NCBI GenBank assembly: GCA_900319865.1
Contig: ONQD01000032.1
Span: 1-32,995 of the forward strand
Direction of reading: 5' to 3'
Length of the DNA: 32,995 nucleotides
Source of the DNA: an uncultured Bacteroidales bacterium
GTDB lineage: Bacteria; Bacteroidota; Bacteroidia; Bacteroidales; P3
Part shown: positions 8,530 through 16,789 of the stretch, piece after piece
Layout: every line of letters begins with the position of its first letter
How positions within the stretch are numbered: position 1 is the stretch's first letter
Translations under genes and position numbers: made by a program
Notes under the pieces: generated by a model
The model's input: only the letters and a program-made list of their open reading frames with translations
What the model was told of the DNA's origin: nothing
The model's database searches: none

Positions 8530-9090
8530 TCAGTCTTGCTCCAGAAGAGCATCGTTGTTGAGATGATAATGGCGGCCACATGAACATACTAGACTATCGT
8601 CAAGACGGTTGCCACATTCACATACCCAACCAATACGACGGGCAGGGACACCTGCCATGAGGGCATAGTCGGGCACATTGTGAGTGACCACGGCACCGGC
8701 AGCAATCAAAGCGCTACGTCCCACCTGATGGCCACAAACCACAGTGCAATTGGCACCCAACGAGGCTCCCTCCTTGATTACTGTTTTGTCATAGACACCA
8801 TGAACGGGGAAATGGGCGCGAGGTGTAGTGACGTTGGTGAATACACAACTGGGGCCACAAAAGACATTGTCCTCAATTTCGACTCCCTCATAAACAGATA
8901 CATTATTCTGGATGCGCACACCATTGCCAATGTGGACATTATTCCCTACATTGACATTCTGACCAAAAGAGCAACAGGAGCCAATACGTGCTCCGCGCTG
9001 AATGTGACAGAAATGCCATATCTTAGTATCTTCGCCAATGATTACATCATCATCGACATAACTGCTTTCATGAATAAAAGGCTTGCTCAT
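8530..9090 (-). CDS. UDP-amino-sugar N-acetyltransferase (WlbB/WbpD-like), left-handed beta-helix
   Basis: This 186-residue protein is built of hexapeptide repeats: YVDDDVIIGEDTKIWHFCHI, RIGSCCSFGQNVNVGNNVHI, RIQNNVSVYEGVEIEDNVF. These match WlbB/WbpD-type enzymes, which acetylate the 3-amino group of UDP-2-acetamido-3-amino-2,3-dideoxy sugars using acetyl-CoA. The GPSCVFTNVTTPR block and the trimer-type end (AAGAVVTHNVPDYALMAGVPARRIGWVC) also fit. The last 35 residues add Cys pairs (CECG and CSCG), suggesting a small zinc-binding tail as found in some relatives. No partner dehydrogenase (wbpA/B) or aminotransferase (wbpE) is in the window, so the exact sugar is uncertain. It lies 60 nt downstream of rfbD in the polysaccharide cluster. 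Confidence 0.85.
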   Translation of the reverse strand: MSKPFIHESSYVDDDVIIGEDTKIWHFCHIQRGARIGSCCSFGQNVNVGNNVHIGNGVRIQNNVSVYEGVEIEDNVFCGPSCVFTNVTTPRAHFPVHGVYDKTVIKEGASLGANCTVVCGHQVGRSALIAAGAVVTHNVPDYALMAGVPARRIGWVCECGNRLDDSLVCSCGRHYHLNNDALLEQD

Positions 9091-9150
9091 TGTGAATTAT
9101 ACTTTTAAATATTTTTCTTGTTTCTTAAACTAAGACTACTGACAATACTA

Positions 9151-10011
9151 TTAAACCATGTGTTCCAGACATTTTTGAAGACTATCGGTCCAGTAGGGAA
9201 CCTGTAGCCCAAACGTCTGCTTGAATTTGGTCTTGTCCAACACAGAATAGCTGGGCCGCACAACCGGACTGGGAAACTCGTCGCTATGGCAGGGCTGGAT
9301 ATCACACCCAGTATGGCCTGACAAACGGGCTATCTTCATTGCGAAATCGTACCAACTGCAAACACCCTCATTACTATAATGATACAATCCCTCATTACCA
9401 CGAGACAAATCATTTTCCAAAATCGTAAAGATGGCATTGGCCAAGTCGCCGGCGTAAGTGGGGGTGCCAACCTGATCGAAAACCACATTGAGTTGAGGTT
9501 TGGATGAAGTGAGATTGAGCATGGTCTTGCAGAAATTCTTACCATATTCGCTGTAAAGCCAGGCTGTTCTGAAAATAATAAAACGACAACCCGATGCAAT
9601 GACAGCCTGCTCTCCCAACAATTTGGTACGGCCATATGCACCAGTAGGGTTCACGGGCTCGTCCTCGCGGCACGGAGTGTTATTGCGGTTGCCGCCAAAA
9701 ACATAGTCGGTGGAAATATGTATCAACAACCCATTGACTTCTGCCATGCATTCAGCCAAATAACCAACTGCAAGATGATTCAGTCTATCGGCATTCGGTT
9801 CATCACTCTCCGCCTTGTCGACATTGGTATAGGCAGCACAGTTGACAATAACTTCCACGCCATTATCGTGAACAAATGTGTGGATTGCCTCTTTGTTGCA
9901 AATATCCAATTCCTCAATATCGGTATAAATATACCTGTGTTGCGACTGGCTACTGCACAAACGGATGTGAGTTCCTAACTGACCATTGGCACCTGTTACA
10001 AGAATTGTCAT
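9151..10011 (-). CDS. rfbD: dTDP-4-dehydrorhamnose reductase
   Basis: This 286-residue protein makes dTDP-L-rhamnose by NAD(P)H-dependent reduction of dTDP-4-keto-L-rhamnose, the last step of the pathway. Visible features are the Rossmann nucleotide loop GANGQLG (residues 7-13), NCAAYTNVDKAE, the active-site block STDYVFGG, and the catalytic Tyr-x-x-x-Lys (YGRTK). Length is normal. It starts 24 nt after rfbC, and the run rfbA-rfbC-rfbD is an operon. rfbB (the 4,6-dehydratase) is not in the window and must be elsewhere. Confidence 0.95.
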   Translation of the reverse strand: MTILVTGANGQLGTHIRLCSSQSQHRYIYTDIEELDICNKEAIHTFVHDNGVEVIVNCAAYTNVDKAESDEPNADRLNHLAVGYLAECMAEVNGLLIHISTDYVFGGNRNNTPCREDEPVNPTGAYGRTKLLGEQAVIASGCRFIIFRTAWLYSEYGKNFCKTMLNLTSSKPQLNVVFDQVGTPTYAGDLANAIFTILENDLSRGNEGLYHYSNEGVCSWYDFAMKIARLSGHTGCDIQPCHSDEFPSPVVRPSYSVLDKTKFKQTFGLQVPYWTDSLQKCLEHMV

Positions 10012-10035
10012 GATATGAGAGATTTGGCGGTATTT

Positions 10036-10593
10036 CTAAAAACAGAAAGGAGACTGGAAATCACGCAACATGGGATGATGTCTATCCTTTTCGGAGAGAA
10101 GAACTTGGTCGGCAGGAAGATGCCAATCGATACCAAGATTGGGGTCGTTCCAGGCAATTGCGCCCTCACTCTGTGGCGAATAGAACTCATCGCACTTATA
10201 CTGGAAAATAGCCTCTTCGCTCAAAACAGAGAAACCGTGTGCAAATCCTTTGCCGATGAAGAACTGCCGATGGTTGTCCTCTGTCAACTCAACGGCCACA
10301 TGACGGCCATATGTGGGCGAACCCTTACGAATGTCGACAGCAACGTCGAGAACATGACCTTTGACCACCCGCACCAATTTGCTCTGAGCATACGGAGGGC
10401 ATTGGAAATGCAGCCCGCGGAGAACGCCATAGTGAGACATGGATTCATTGTCCTGCACGAAATTCACTTGCAATCCGGTCTTCTCGGCGAACTCTCTAGC
10501 ATTGAAACTCTCAAAGAAATAGCCACGGGCATCGCCAAACACACGCGGTTCGATGATGCACAACCCCTCAATAGCTGTCTTTACAACTTCCAT
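10036..10593 (-). CDS. rfbC: dTDP-4-dehydrorhamnose 3,5-epimerase
   Basis: This 185-residue cupin enzyme epimerises dTDP-4-keto-6-deoxyglucose at C3 and C5. Visible family blocks are the opening IEPRVFGDARGYFFESFN, QDNESMSHYGVLRGLHFQ (with the catalytic His in RGLHFQ), VLDVAVDIRKGSPTYG, and GFAHGFSVLS. Normal length. Its start codon follows the rfbA stop after a single nucleotide, so the two are translationally linked; rfbD follows 24 nt later. Confidence 0.95.
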   Translation of the reverse strand: MEVVKTAIEGLCIIEPRVFGDARGYFFESFNAREFAEKTGLQVNFVQDNESMSHYGVLRGLHFQCPPYAQSKLVRVVKGHVLDVAVDIRKGSPTYGRHVAVELTEDNHRQFFIGKGFAHGFSVLSEEAIFQYKCDEFYSPQSEGAIAWNDPNLGIDWHLPADQVLLSEKDRHHPMLRDFQSPFCF

Positions 10594-10594
10594 C

Positions 10595-11473
10595 TCACTG
10601 TTCCTTTATCAGATTTAACAAGTACTGTCCGTACTGATTCTTGGCCATCGGCATAGCAATACGGCGAAGGTCGTCGGCAGTAATCCAACCCTTTTCATAA
10701 GCAATGCTCTCAAGGCATGCCACTTTAAGGCCTTGACGCTTCTCAATCACCTCAATGAATGTGGAAGCCTCAGCCAAAGAGTCGTGAGTACCCGTGTCAA
10801 GCCATGCAAAGCCTCGCCCTAACAGCTGGACCTTCAGCTCTCCGTCCTCAAGGAACTGCTGATTGACCGAAGTGATTTCCAACTCACCTCGGGCGGAAGG
10901 CTTAATGCCCTTAGCCACAGAAACCACCTTATTGGGATAGAAATAGAGACCCACAACTGCATAGTTTGACTTAGGCTCTTTCGGCTTTTCCTCAATAGAA
11001 AGGACATTACCCTCTGCATCAAATTCTGCCACACCATATCTCTCGGGGTCTGCCACCCAGTAGCCGAATACAGTGGCCTTATTATCCTGTTCGGCTGCGA
11101 CAACTGCATCACGCAACATCTTTCCAAACCCATTGCCTTGGAATATATTGTCGCCCAAGACCAAACATACGGAGTCATTGCCGATAAACTCTTCTCCAAT
11201 CAAGAAAGCCTGGGCCAATCCGTCGGGAGAAGGCTGCTCAGCATAAGTAAACCGCACGCCGAAATCCGAGCCATCACCCAACAAGCGTTGGAAACCCGGC
11301 AAGTCACTTGGGGTAGAAATAATCAGTATATCCCTAATTCCAGCCAGCATCAAAGCCGAAATGGGATAATACACCATCGGCTTGTCGTATATTGGCAACA
11401 ATTGTTTACTAACTCCCTTTGTAATAGGATACAGGCGGGTACCAGACCCGCCTGCAAGTACGATTCCTTTCAT
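10595..11473 (-). CDS. rfbA: Glucose-1-phosphate thymidylyltransferase
   Basis: This 292-residue enzyme forms dTDP-glucose from dTTP and glucose-1-phosphate, the first committed step to dTDP-rhamnose. The N-terminus shows the nucleotidyltransferase signature [11 protein letters not shown] followed by [18 protein letters not shown]. Other blocks are [12 protein letters not shown] (metal-binding Asp) and [19 protein letters not shown]. Full length. It lies 43 nt downstream of the Wzc-type gene without an obvious terminator and is followed immediately by rfbC. Confidence 0.96.
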   Translation of the reverse strand: MKGIVLAGGSGTRLYPITKGVSKQLLPIYDKPMVYYPISALMLAGIRDILIISTPSDLPGFQRLLGDGSDFGVRFTYAEQPSPDGLAQAFLIGEEFIGNDSVCLVLGDNIFQGNGFGKMLRDAVVAAEQDNKATVFGYWVADPERYGVAEFDAEGNVLSIEEKPKEPKSNYAVVGLYFYPNKVVSVAKGIKPSARGELEITSVNQQFLEDGELKVQLLGRGFAWLDTGTHDSLAEASTFIEVIEKRQGLKVACLESIAYEKGWITADDLRRIAMPMAKNQYGQYLLNLIKEQ

Positions 11474-11516
11474 ACTATTGTATTCCTTTTAATATGAAAC
11501 ATCTTTTCTGTTACGA

Positions 11517-13976
11517 TTAGCTTTCCTTCTTTTTACTATCAGCATCGCTTGACTCACCGTAACCGTAACCATAGCCATAACCATAGCCATAGCCGTAACC
11601 ATAACCGTAACCATAACCATAGCCATAACCGTAGCCATAGCCGTAGCCGTAGCCACCATAACGGCGCTTGATAACGGGAACGTCGGTCATAATAATGGCC
11701 ATGTTCTTGAACTTACCCTTTTCATTCAATTCCTGTATGAAGGGGAACGAACTCTTGTTCAGATAGCCAACACGCATAATATATGTGGTCAAGTCAGCGC
11801 AATGGTTAATAATCGAAGAGTCTGCAACAATCTGGGCAGGAGTGGAGTCGAGGATGATATAATCATATCTCTCACGGAGATAAGCAACCAGCTTATCCAT
11901 TTTATCATCCAACAAGAGCTGCGTTGCATTTGGCGGAGTCTTCTCACAAACAATATAGTCCAGACAAGGCGAAGTCTCACTATGCATGATAATATTCGAG
12001 AATTCCTGTTCCTTGCCAAGCATATAGTGGATTAAGCCCATGCGGTTATGACGGTCAATTGTCTTAGACAAGCTGCGTTTACGCAAGTCGCAGTCAACCA
12101 AGATGGTCTTTTTACCCAAATAAGCCAACGACAATGCAAGGTTAAGTGCCACATAAGACTTACCCTCGCCAGGAATGGTCGAGACAGTCTGAATCACCTT
12201 CTGGCCTTCCTTCAAGAAGAACGGGATATTCGAATGTAATATTCGGAATGCCTCCGTGACCACATCGGTACCATTGGCTGTAACAATGATTTCGTCGTTG
12301 GCACGGCCTTCCGGCTTCTGCGGTATCTCGCCAAGGATAGGAATCGTCAAAGCCTTCTCGATATCAACTTTGGAACGGAGTTTCACATTAAAGAAGTTGA
12401 TTCCAAACATGATGAGAGCCGGCAGGGCGATACCAATGATAAGTCCGACCAGTATATGCATCGACAAGTGGGGACCCAGGTTGGAACGTTTAGCGGGTTC
12501 CACAATTTTGGCATTCTCCACCGTAACAGCAAGGTTCATGGCGTTCTCCTCGCGCTTGCTCAACAGATAGAGGTAAAGTTCCTCTTTAATCTTCTGCTGA
12601 CGGGTAACCTCGGTTACTGCCTTAGTCTGCGTAGGCATAGCCGAAATCTGCCCCTGAGCACGTGCCTCTTGCTGTCTGGCGTTACGCAACTTCACCTGGA
12701 GAGAATTAATGAGGTTATCAACTGAAGTGATAATTGCAGCACGGTTGGCGTCCATCCGCTGAACCTTCTCACGTACTTGCGGGTTCTGTGGACCGGCAGT
12801 ATTCAGAAGCTTGCGATACTCCAACACCTGTTGGTTGTACTGACTTATCATACTTTGAACGCCTGCATTGGAAATGCCCACATTTGCCGGAAGCAGTTCC
12901 TCCCTATTGGCAGGATCGCTCAAATATGAACGGATATCCTTAGTAATCGACAATTCGGCCTCAAGACTTACAACCTCGTCTGTATACCTTGTTCCAGTTT
13001 GGAGCAGCGTACCCGAAGCACTGGTCAAGTCCGGCAGACGGGAACTCTTTTTCAATTGCTCAACCTGAGAGTCCACATCCTCAAGTTCGCCCGAAATAAG
13101 GGCAATACGGTCTGACACGAATTGTTCAGTCTTTTCAGCAATCTGGTTCTTGTCATTAATGCCGTCTTCGTTATATGCTTCAACAATGGCATTGGCCACA
13201 TCTCTGGCCCTTGCCTCGTTCTTGTCGGTATACACGATGGCCAAAACAGAAGAAACCTTGTCAACGCGCGAAACGGACAAACTACCAACCACCTGATAGG
13301 CTTTGGTCATCACAGGGCATTCCGACATATCATATTTCACATTGAAATTATTCTTTGTGAAATAAGGAGTCTTGTCGATAGTGAACGATATCATTTTGGA
13401 CAACGCCACAGGCTCGGTGAAATATGCCACACCTTTCTTGCCGGCCGACCGTACATTATACTCGTATCGGCTCATATCCAATGGAGTCACCTCTACCGTA
13501 AGGTTCACCTCCGAATTTTCAGCATACTGTGTGTATACCTTCATCTCCAGAGGACTGTCCTTATAGTAAGAAATCTTGGTGAACAGGCCATTGCGGCTAC
13601 AAGTCTTATTCAGTCCATACTTGGTCACCACATTTTTTGCCAACGACGAAGAGCGCATCATGTGTATCTCATTCTCCAAAGAATGACTACCCATGTCATC
13701 GCCCATACTGTTCAATATGGCATCCATATTGCGGTACTGATAGAAATTCCTCGAGGACTGGTCCCTAACCATGATCGTTGTTCTGTACTCATAGGTCTTG
13801 GGCTTGGTCTTGTAAACCACACCTGCAATAACCAGACACACAAACAACGAAAGCGCAAACCAATACCAGTTATTGATTACCAAAAATACTATATCACGCA
13901 ACGAGATGGTACTTTCAGTATCCTGGTTCATGGATTGGGGGGAGTGCTGATTGATCATTTGCTGTTGAACTTCCAT
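11517..13976 (-). CDS. wzc: Wzc-type polysaccharide co-polymerase and tyrosine autokinase
   Basis: This 819-residue inner-membrane protein controls length and export of surface polysaccharide. It has a Wzz domain with a first membrane helix (residues about 28-47, NWYWFALSLFVCLVIAGVV), a long periplasmic coiled-coil region, a GNVR-type segment (VTRQQKIKEELYLYLLSKREE), and a second helix (MHILVGLIIGIALPALIMF). A cytoplasmic BY-kinase follows: Walker A STIPGEGKSYVAL, Walker A' ILVDCDLRKR, and Walker B YIILDSTP. The tail is a (Tyr-Gly)n tract followed by an acidic/Lys end. I start at the ATG at 13974-13976 (MEVQQQMINQHS): the frame is open upstream to 14099, but that would overlap the wza coding end, and the extra Cys/Arg-rich residues are not Wzz-like. 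It is 46 nt downstream of wza. Confidence 0.93.
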   Translation of the reverse strand: MEVQQQMINQHSPQSMNQDTESTISLRDIVFLVINNWYWFALSLFVCLVIAGVVYKTKPKTYEYRTTIMVRDQSSRNFYQYRNMDAILNSMGDDMGSHSLENEIHMMRSSSLAKNVVTKYGLNKTCSRNGLFTKISYYKDSPLEMKVYTQYAENSEVNLTVEVTPLDMSRYEYNVRSAGKKGVAYFTEPVALSKMISFTIDKTPYFTKNNFNVKYDMSECPVMTKAYQVVGSLSVSRVDKVSSVLAIVYTDKNEARARDVANAIVEAYNEDGINDKNQIAEKTEQFVSDRIALISGELEDVDSQVEQLKKSSRLPDLTSASGTLLQTGTRYTDEVVSLEAELSITKDIRSYLSDPANREELLPANVGISNAGVQSMISQYNQQVLEYRKLLNTAGPQNPQVREKVQRMDANRAAIITSVDNLINSLQVKLRNARQQEARAQGQISAMPTQTKAVTEVTRQQKIKEELYLYLLSKREENAMNLAVTVENAKIVEPAKRSNLGPHLSMHILVGLIIGIALPALIMFGINFFNVKLRSKVDIEKALTIPILGEIPQKPEGRANDEIIVTANGTDVVTEAFRILHSNIPFFLKEGQKVIQTVSTIPGEGKSYVALNLALSLAYLGKKTILVDCDLRKRSLSKTIDRHNRMGLIHYMLGKEQEFSNIIMHSETSPCLDYIVCEKTPPNATQLLLDDKMDKLVAYLRERYDYIILDSTPAQIVADSSIINHCADLTTYIMRVGYLNKSSFPFIQELNEKGKFKNMAIIMTDVPVIKRRYGGYGYGYGYGYGYGYGYGYGYGYGYGYGYGYGYGESSDADSKKKES
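11556..11660 (-). repeat. Tyr-Gly hexanucleotide tract in the Wzc tail
   Basis: Sixteen consecutive 6-nt units (TAY GGN) encode uninterrupted Tyr-Gly dipeptides at 11651-11556, preceded by one more Tyr-Gly-Gly. BY-kinases carry a C-terminal tyrosine cluster that is autophosphorylated in trans. Here the cluster is a low-complexity tract. Third-base variation (TAT/TAC, GGT/GGC) is scattered, so it is not a perfect DNA repeat. Confidence 0.95.
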
Positions 13977-14022
13977 AGTTGTTTTGATTATTTCTTTATG
14001 ATTAACTCCATTAACAAACTTA

Positions 14023-14844
14023 TTATCTGTTGAGATAGTATGTCGACAAGATATAATAGTAGAAGACCGACGACAACACCGACACAATCGACACAGCACT
14101 CGAGATGTAAGTCAAAATCATCGGGTCGCGTTCTGCATTACGTTTCTTGCGCATGTTTGGCTCAACATAAATCACATCGTTCTGATGTAAATAATAGTAC
14201 GGTGAATCAAAGACCGACTGGGAAGTCAAATCCAGCTCTCCGATGGTACGGAGGCCGTTCTCCTCACGTATGATAGTCACATTCTGACGCTGACCATAAA
14301 TGGTCAAATCACCGACCATACTCAGGGCTTCGAAAATGGTGAGACGTTCGCCCGACACCACAAGCTGTCCGGGACGCATAACATCACCGAGTACACACAC
14401 CCTGAAATTCATCAACTTGACAGTGACAACGGGGTCTGTAATATGCCCTTCCGATACCAGCCTCTTCTCTATCAAGGAAGCCAATTCGTTGTGGGTCAAA
14501 CCCAACACATGTATCTTGCCCAACACAGGGAAAATAATATCACCATCATGGTTAACCAAATAACCGGACACAACCGAGTGGCCCGGATTCATCACTGCTC
14601 CCGAAGGGGAAACAACAATCTTATTGGTTTCCTGGTTGAACTGGATAGTTGCCTCTGGCGTTTCACTCTCCACATAAATGCTGAGCAGGTCGTTAGCCTG
14701 GATACCGGCCGAAAACTGACCCTTCAAGGCAAATGCGGAATCCCTCTGCGCATCATGAATGTATGCAATCTCTTGCACATTTCTGCATGAAGCAAAGAGC
14801 ATTGTGAAACCAACCGCAAACAAAAATAACTTGTTTATCTTCAT
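14023..14844 (-). CDS. wza: Wza-type polysaccharide export outer-membrane lipoprotein
   Basis: This 273-residue protein has a signal peptide and lipobox (MLFASC, Cys 20). A Poly_export domain follows (LLSIYVESETPEA, GYLVNHDGDIIFPVLGKI, GLTHNELASLIEKRL), then an SLBB domain (VCVLGDVMRPGQLVVSGERL, FEALSMVGDL) and a C-terminal hydrophobic helix (ILTYISSAVSIVSVLSSVFYYYIL). It would form the periplasm/outer-membrane channel that pairs with the Wzc-type kinase encoded 46 nt downstream. It is the first gene of the minus-strand polysaccharide run, with a TATCTTTG promoter about 80 nt upstream. It is shorter than E. coli Wza (one SLBB unit rather than two), as is usual in Bacteroidota. Confidence 0.93.
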   Translation of the reverse strand: MKINKLFLFAVGFTMLFASCRNVQEIAYIHDAQRDSAFALKGQFSAGIQANDLLSIYVESETPEATIQFNQETNKIVVSPSGAVMNPGHSVVSGYLVNHDGDIIFPVLGKIHVLGLTHNELASLIEKRLVSEGHITDPVVTVKLMNFRVCVLGDVMRPGQLVVSGERLTIFEALSMVGDLTIYGQRQNVTIIREENGLRTIGELDLTSQSVFDSPYYYLHQNDVIYVEPNMRKKRNAERDPMILTYISSAVSIVSVLSSVFYYYILSTYYLNR

Positions 14845-14923
14845 AATTAATTAATATTTATTTCATTGTAACTCTGTCCATTGAAAGCACAAAAAAGTTG
14901 GATTGGTGCTTTAATGGATTTTG

Positions 14924-14960
14924 CAAAGATACAATTTTTTTTTATCATAAATATAATTCT
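14924..14960 (-). promoter_or_regulatory. Promoter of the wza-wzc-rfb run
   Basis: On the minus strand TATCTTTG (14931-14924) matches the Bacteroidota -7 box. Upstream is an A/T-rich stretch with TTTATG in the -33 region, not an exact TTTG. It leaves a leader of about 75 nt before the wza ATG. I see no UpxY-type antiterminator gene beside it. Confidence 0.6.
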
Positions 14961-14964
14961 TACA

Positions 14965-16005
14965 TTAAAAACAACCGTGTACCAAACATTTTTATACGTA
15001 TCAGTGATAGAAACAAAAGGAGAATAGTCTATAACTAAATGAGGATATTTCATTTAGAACAGAAACAGAGCATCAACAGCCAATGATTCATGCGGCACCT
15101 TTTGTGCTGACACCACACCTTATCTCCAAACCTGAAACACGATACTTATTCCAAATCCAAGGAACAGAAAAACAACCAACTCCAATCTGGAATCAATCTG
15201 TCTATTGCATCCCTCAATACTTTTGTATACCAAACTGGTCGATAAAATACGAGACATATTCTTTCCCCAGACAACGGCAAACGATCCACAACCGCACCTC
15301 ACCCTTTCAAATAGGGTACAGCGTTCCAGGCGGTACATATCGGAAAATTGATACCCAAAGCAATGATAATCAGAAATGCCTCCTGTGCCAGCCCCACCAA
15401 CAGTACACACACACCGCCACCTTCGTGACACTTTTTTTTAAAACTCCGCTGTCCAACCAGCATTCCATCCATTTGCATTCCATTTTCTGTTTAAGCCAAA
15501 TCCAACTTTGCTTGTTGTTCACCAATTCTTCACCACATAATAAGTTTCTCTTCACCATAGCGGTGAATAGCTGGATTCTAGGTAGTTGGTATATGGTAAA
15601 ATAGAAGTGGAGCCGGAAGAAATGCTGAAACTAAATAAATTGACCGTAAACAGAGGATGTAAAAAAGGGAGGCGGTAAAACGACCGATTAGGGGTAAACT
15701 AATCATCTTTAAGAGACTTATACAACTTGCCAGAGACGAGGGAGATTAAAACTAGCAGTATATGTGCACAATGGGAAATTCTGGGATTATTGTTGCATCA
15801 TGAAAAGTCATTGCTGGTGCTGGCTAATTGCTAGAAAGACTTTCACTCATGTTAGTTAACTTGATTACAATTTGTTAAAGTACATTGCTGTTGAAATTGA
15901 ATCATAAATGAATCGACTTGGGGTAAAGAGGATGATGGTAGAGGGCGTAAAGGCAGTGGCAATCTCTCATGGGTAAGATGTCTTTTTCACAAGACGGGAT
16001 TACAT
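14965..16005. other. About 1 kb without a convincing gene
   Basis: This lies between the divergent wza run and the plus-strand core genes. A 173-codon plus-strand frame (15083-15604) is rich in Ser, His, Gln and Cys and looks non-coding. On the minus strand a short hydrophobic stretch (around 15420-15310, reading VCVLLVGLAQEAFLIIIALG in one frame) is followed by stops and could be a decayed membrane-protein gene, but this is weak. From about 15620 to 16005 I see no gene, RNA or repeat. Confidence 0.4.
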
Positions 16006-16007
16006 AT

Positions 16008-16042
16008 TTTGTGTCATAATTATGAAAAAAAGTGTATTTTTG
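16008..16042 (+). promoter_or_regulatory. Promoter of the nucleotidyltransferase gene
   Basis: TTTG at 16008-16011 and TATTTTTG at 16035-16042, separated by 23 nt (slightly longer than usual). The position rules out an upstream ATG at 16022 as the start and points to the ATG at 16067. Confidence 0.6.
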
Positions 16043-16066
16043 CAAACTGAACAAACAAGGAAACAC

Positions 16067-16789
16067 ATGCAAGCATTTGTACTCGCCGCAGGACTGGGGA
16101 CACGACTAAAACCCTTGACAAACAATAAACCCAAAGCACTGGTTGAAGTGAATGGGCAGCCGCTATTGAAGATAACAATAGACAAACTTATCAAACAAAA
16201 GGTCACTCGCATAGTCGTGAACGTTCACCATTTTGCCGACGACATCTGCCAATATCTAGATTCACAAAAATGGGATGCCGAAATCCTCATATCGGACGAA
16301 TGCCAACAACTTCTAGACACTGGTGGAGGGCTGAAACACGCCGCACCGCTTTTTAGGAAAAATGAGCCAATACTGATACATAATGTCGATATCCTTTCTC
16401 ACATCGACTTCGGCGAAGCATTGGCGTATCATTCTTATTCCAAGAATATTGCAACACTTTTTGTATCGACTAGGAAGACCACACGTTACCTGTTGTTCGA
16501 CAATTCCAAACAACTAATTGGATGGGAGGATATTAGGAGCGGAGAGAAAAAATGGTCAAATCACCCGGCATCAGATTATACACCACTTGCTTTCAGTGGG
16601 ATAGCAATAATACAACCAGAGTTGACCGACCTTCTGCCCGAAGAAGACCATCCCTACCCTATTATACCCGCTTATCTTCAGATAGCCAAAACCCATAGAA
16701 TCAAATATTTTATTCACAATAGTAAAGACTGGTTGGATGTGGGGAAACCCGAAACCTTAGCACAAGCACAACAATGGATACTTTCTTAA
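16067..16789 (+). CDS. Sugar-phosphate nucleotidyltransferase, MurU/RmlA-like
   Basis: This 240-residue protein has the nucleotidyltransferase fold: AFVLAAGLGTRLKPLTNNKP at the N-terminus (nucleotide loop and conserved Lys), KALVEVNGQPLL, LDTGGGLKHA, and a metal-binding Asp in HNVDILSHIDF. The C-terminal WLDVGKPETLAQA is typical of MurU-like enzymes (N-acetylmuramate-1-phosphate uridylyltransferase, cell-wall recycling) and related sugar-1-phosphate transferases. The substrate cannot be fixed from sequence alone, and the amino-sugar kinase that accompanies murU in Pseudomonas is not seen here. I chose the ATG at 16067 because the in-frame ATG at 16022 lies upstream of the -7 box. The coding end overlaps the next gene by 16 nt. 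Confidence 0.8.
   Translation: MQAFVLAAGLGTRLKPLTNNKPKALVEVNGQPLLKITIDKLIKQKVTRIVVNVHHFADDICQYLDSQKWDAEILISDECQQLLDTGGGLKHAAPLFRKNEPILIHNVDILSHIDFGEALAYHSYSKNIATLFVSTRKTTRYLLFDNSKQLIGWEDIRSGEKKWSNHPASDYTPLAFSGIAIIQPELTDLLPEEDHPYPIIPAYLQIAKTHRIKYFIHNSKDWLDVGKPETLAQAQQWILS

Noticed and set aside
13122-14033. 303-codon plus-strand frame
   Set aside because: Antisense shadow of wzc, with no export or domain signals.
13977-14099. 41-residue N-terminal extension of the Wzc-type protein
   Set aside because: It would overlap the wza coding end, and the Cys/Arg-rich residues do not fit a Wzz N-terminus; the ATG at 13976 gives the normal start.
15083-15604. 173-codon plus-strand frame in the empty kilobase
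   Set aside because: Composition is unlike a folded protein (many Ser, His, Gln, Cys), no start context, no promoter and no recognisable motif.
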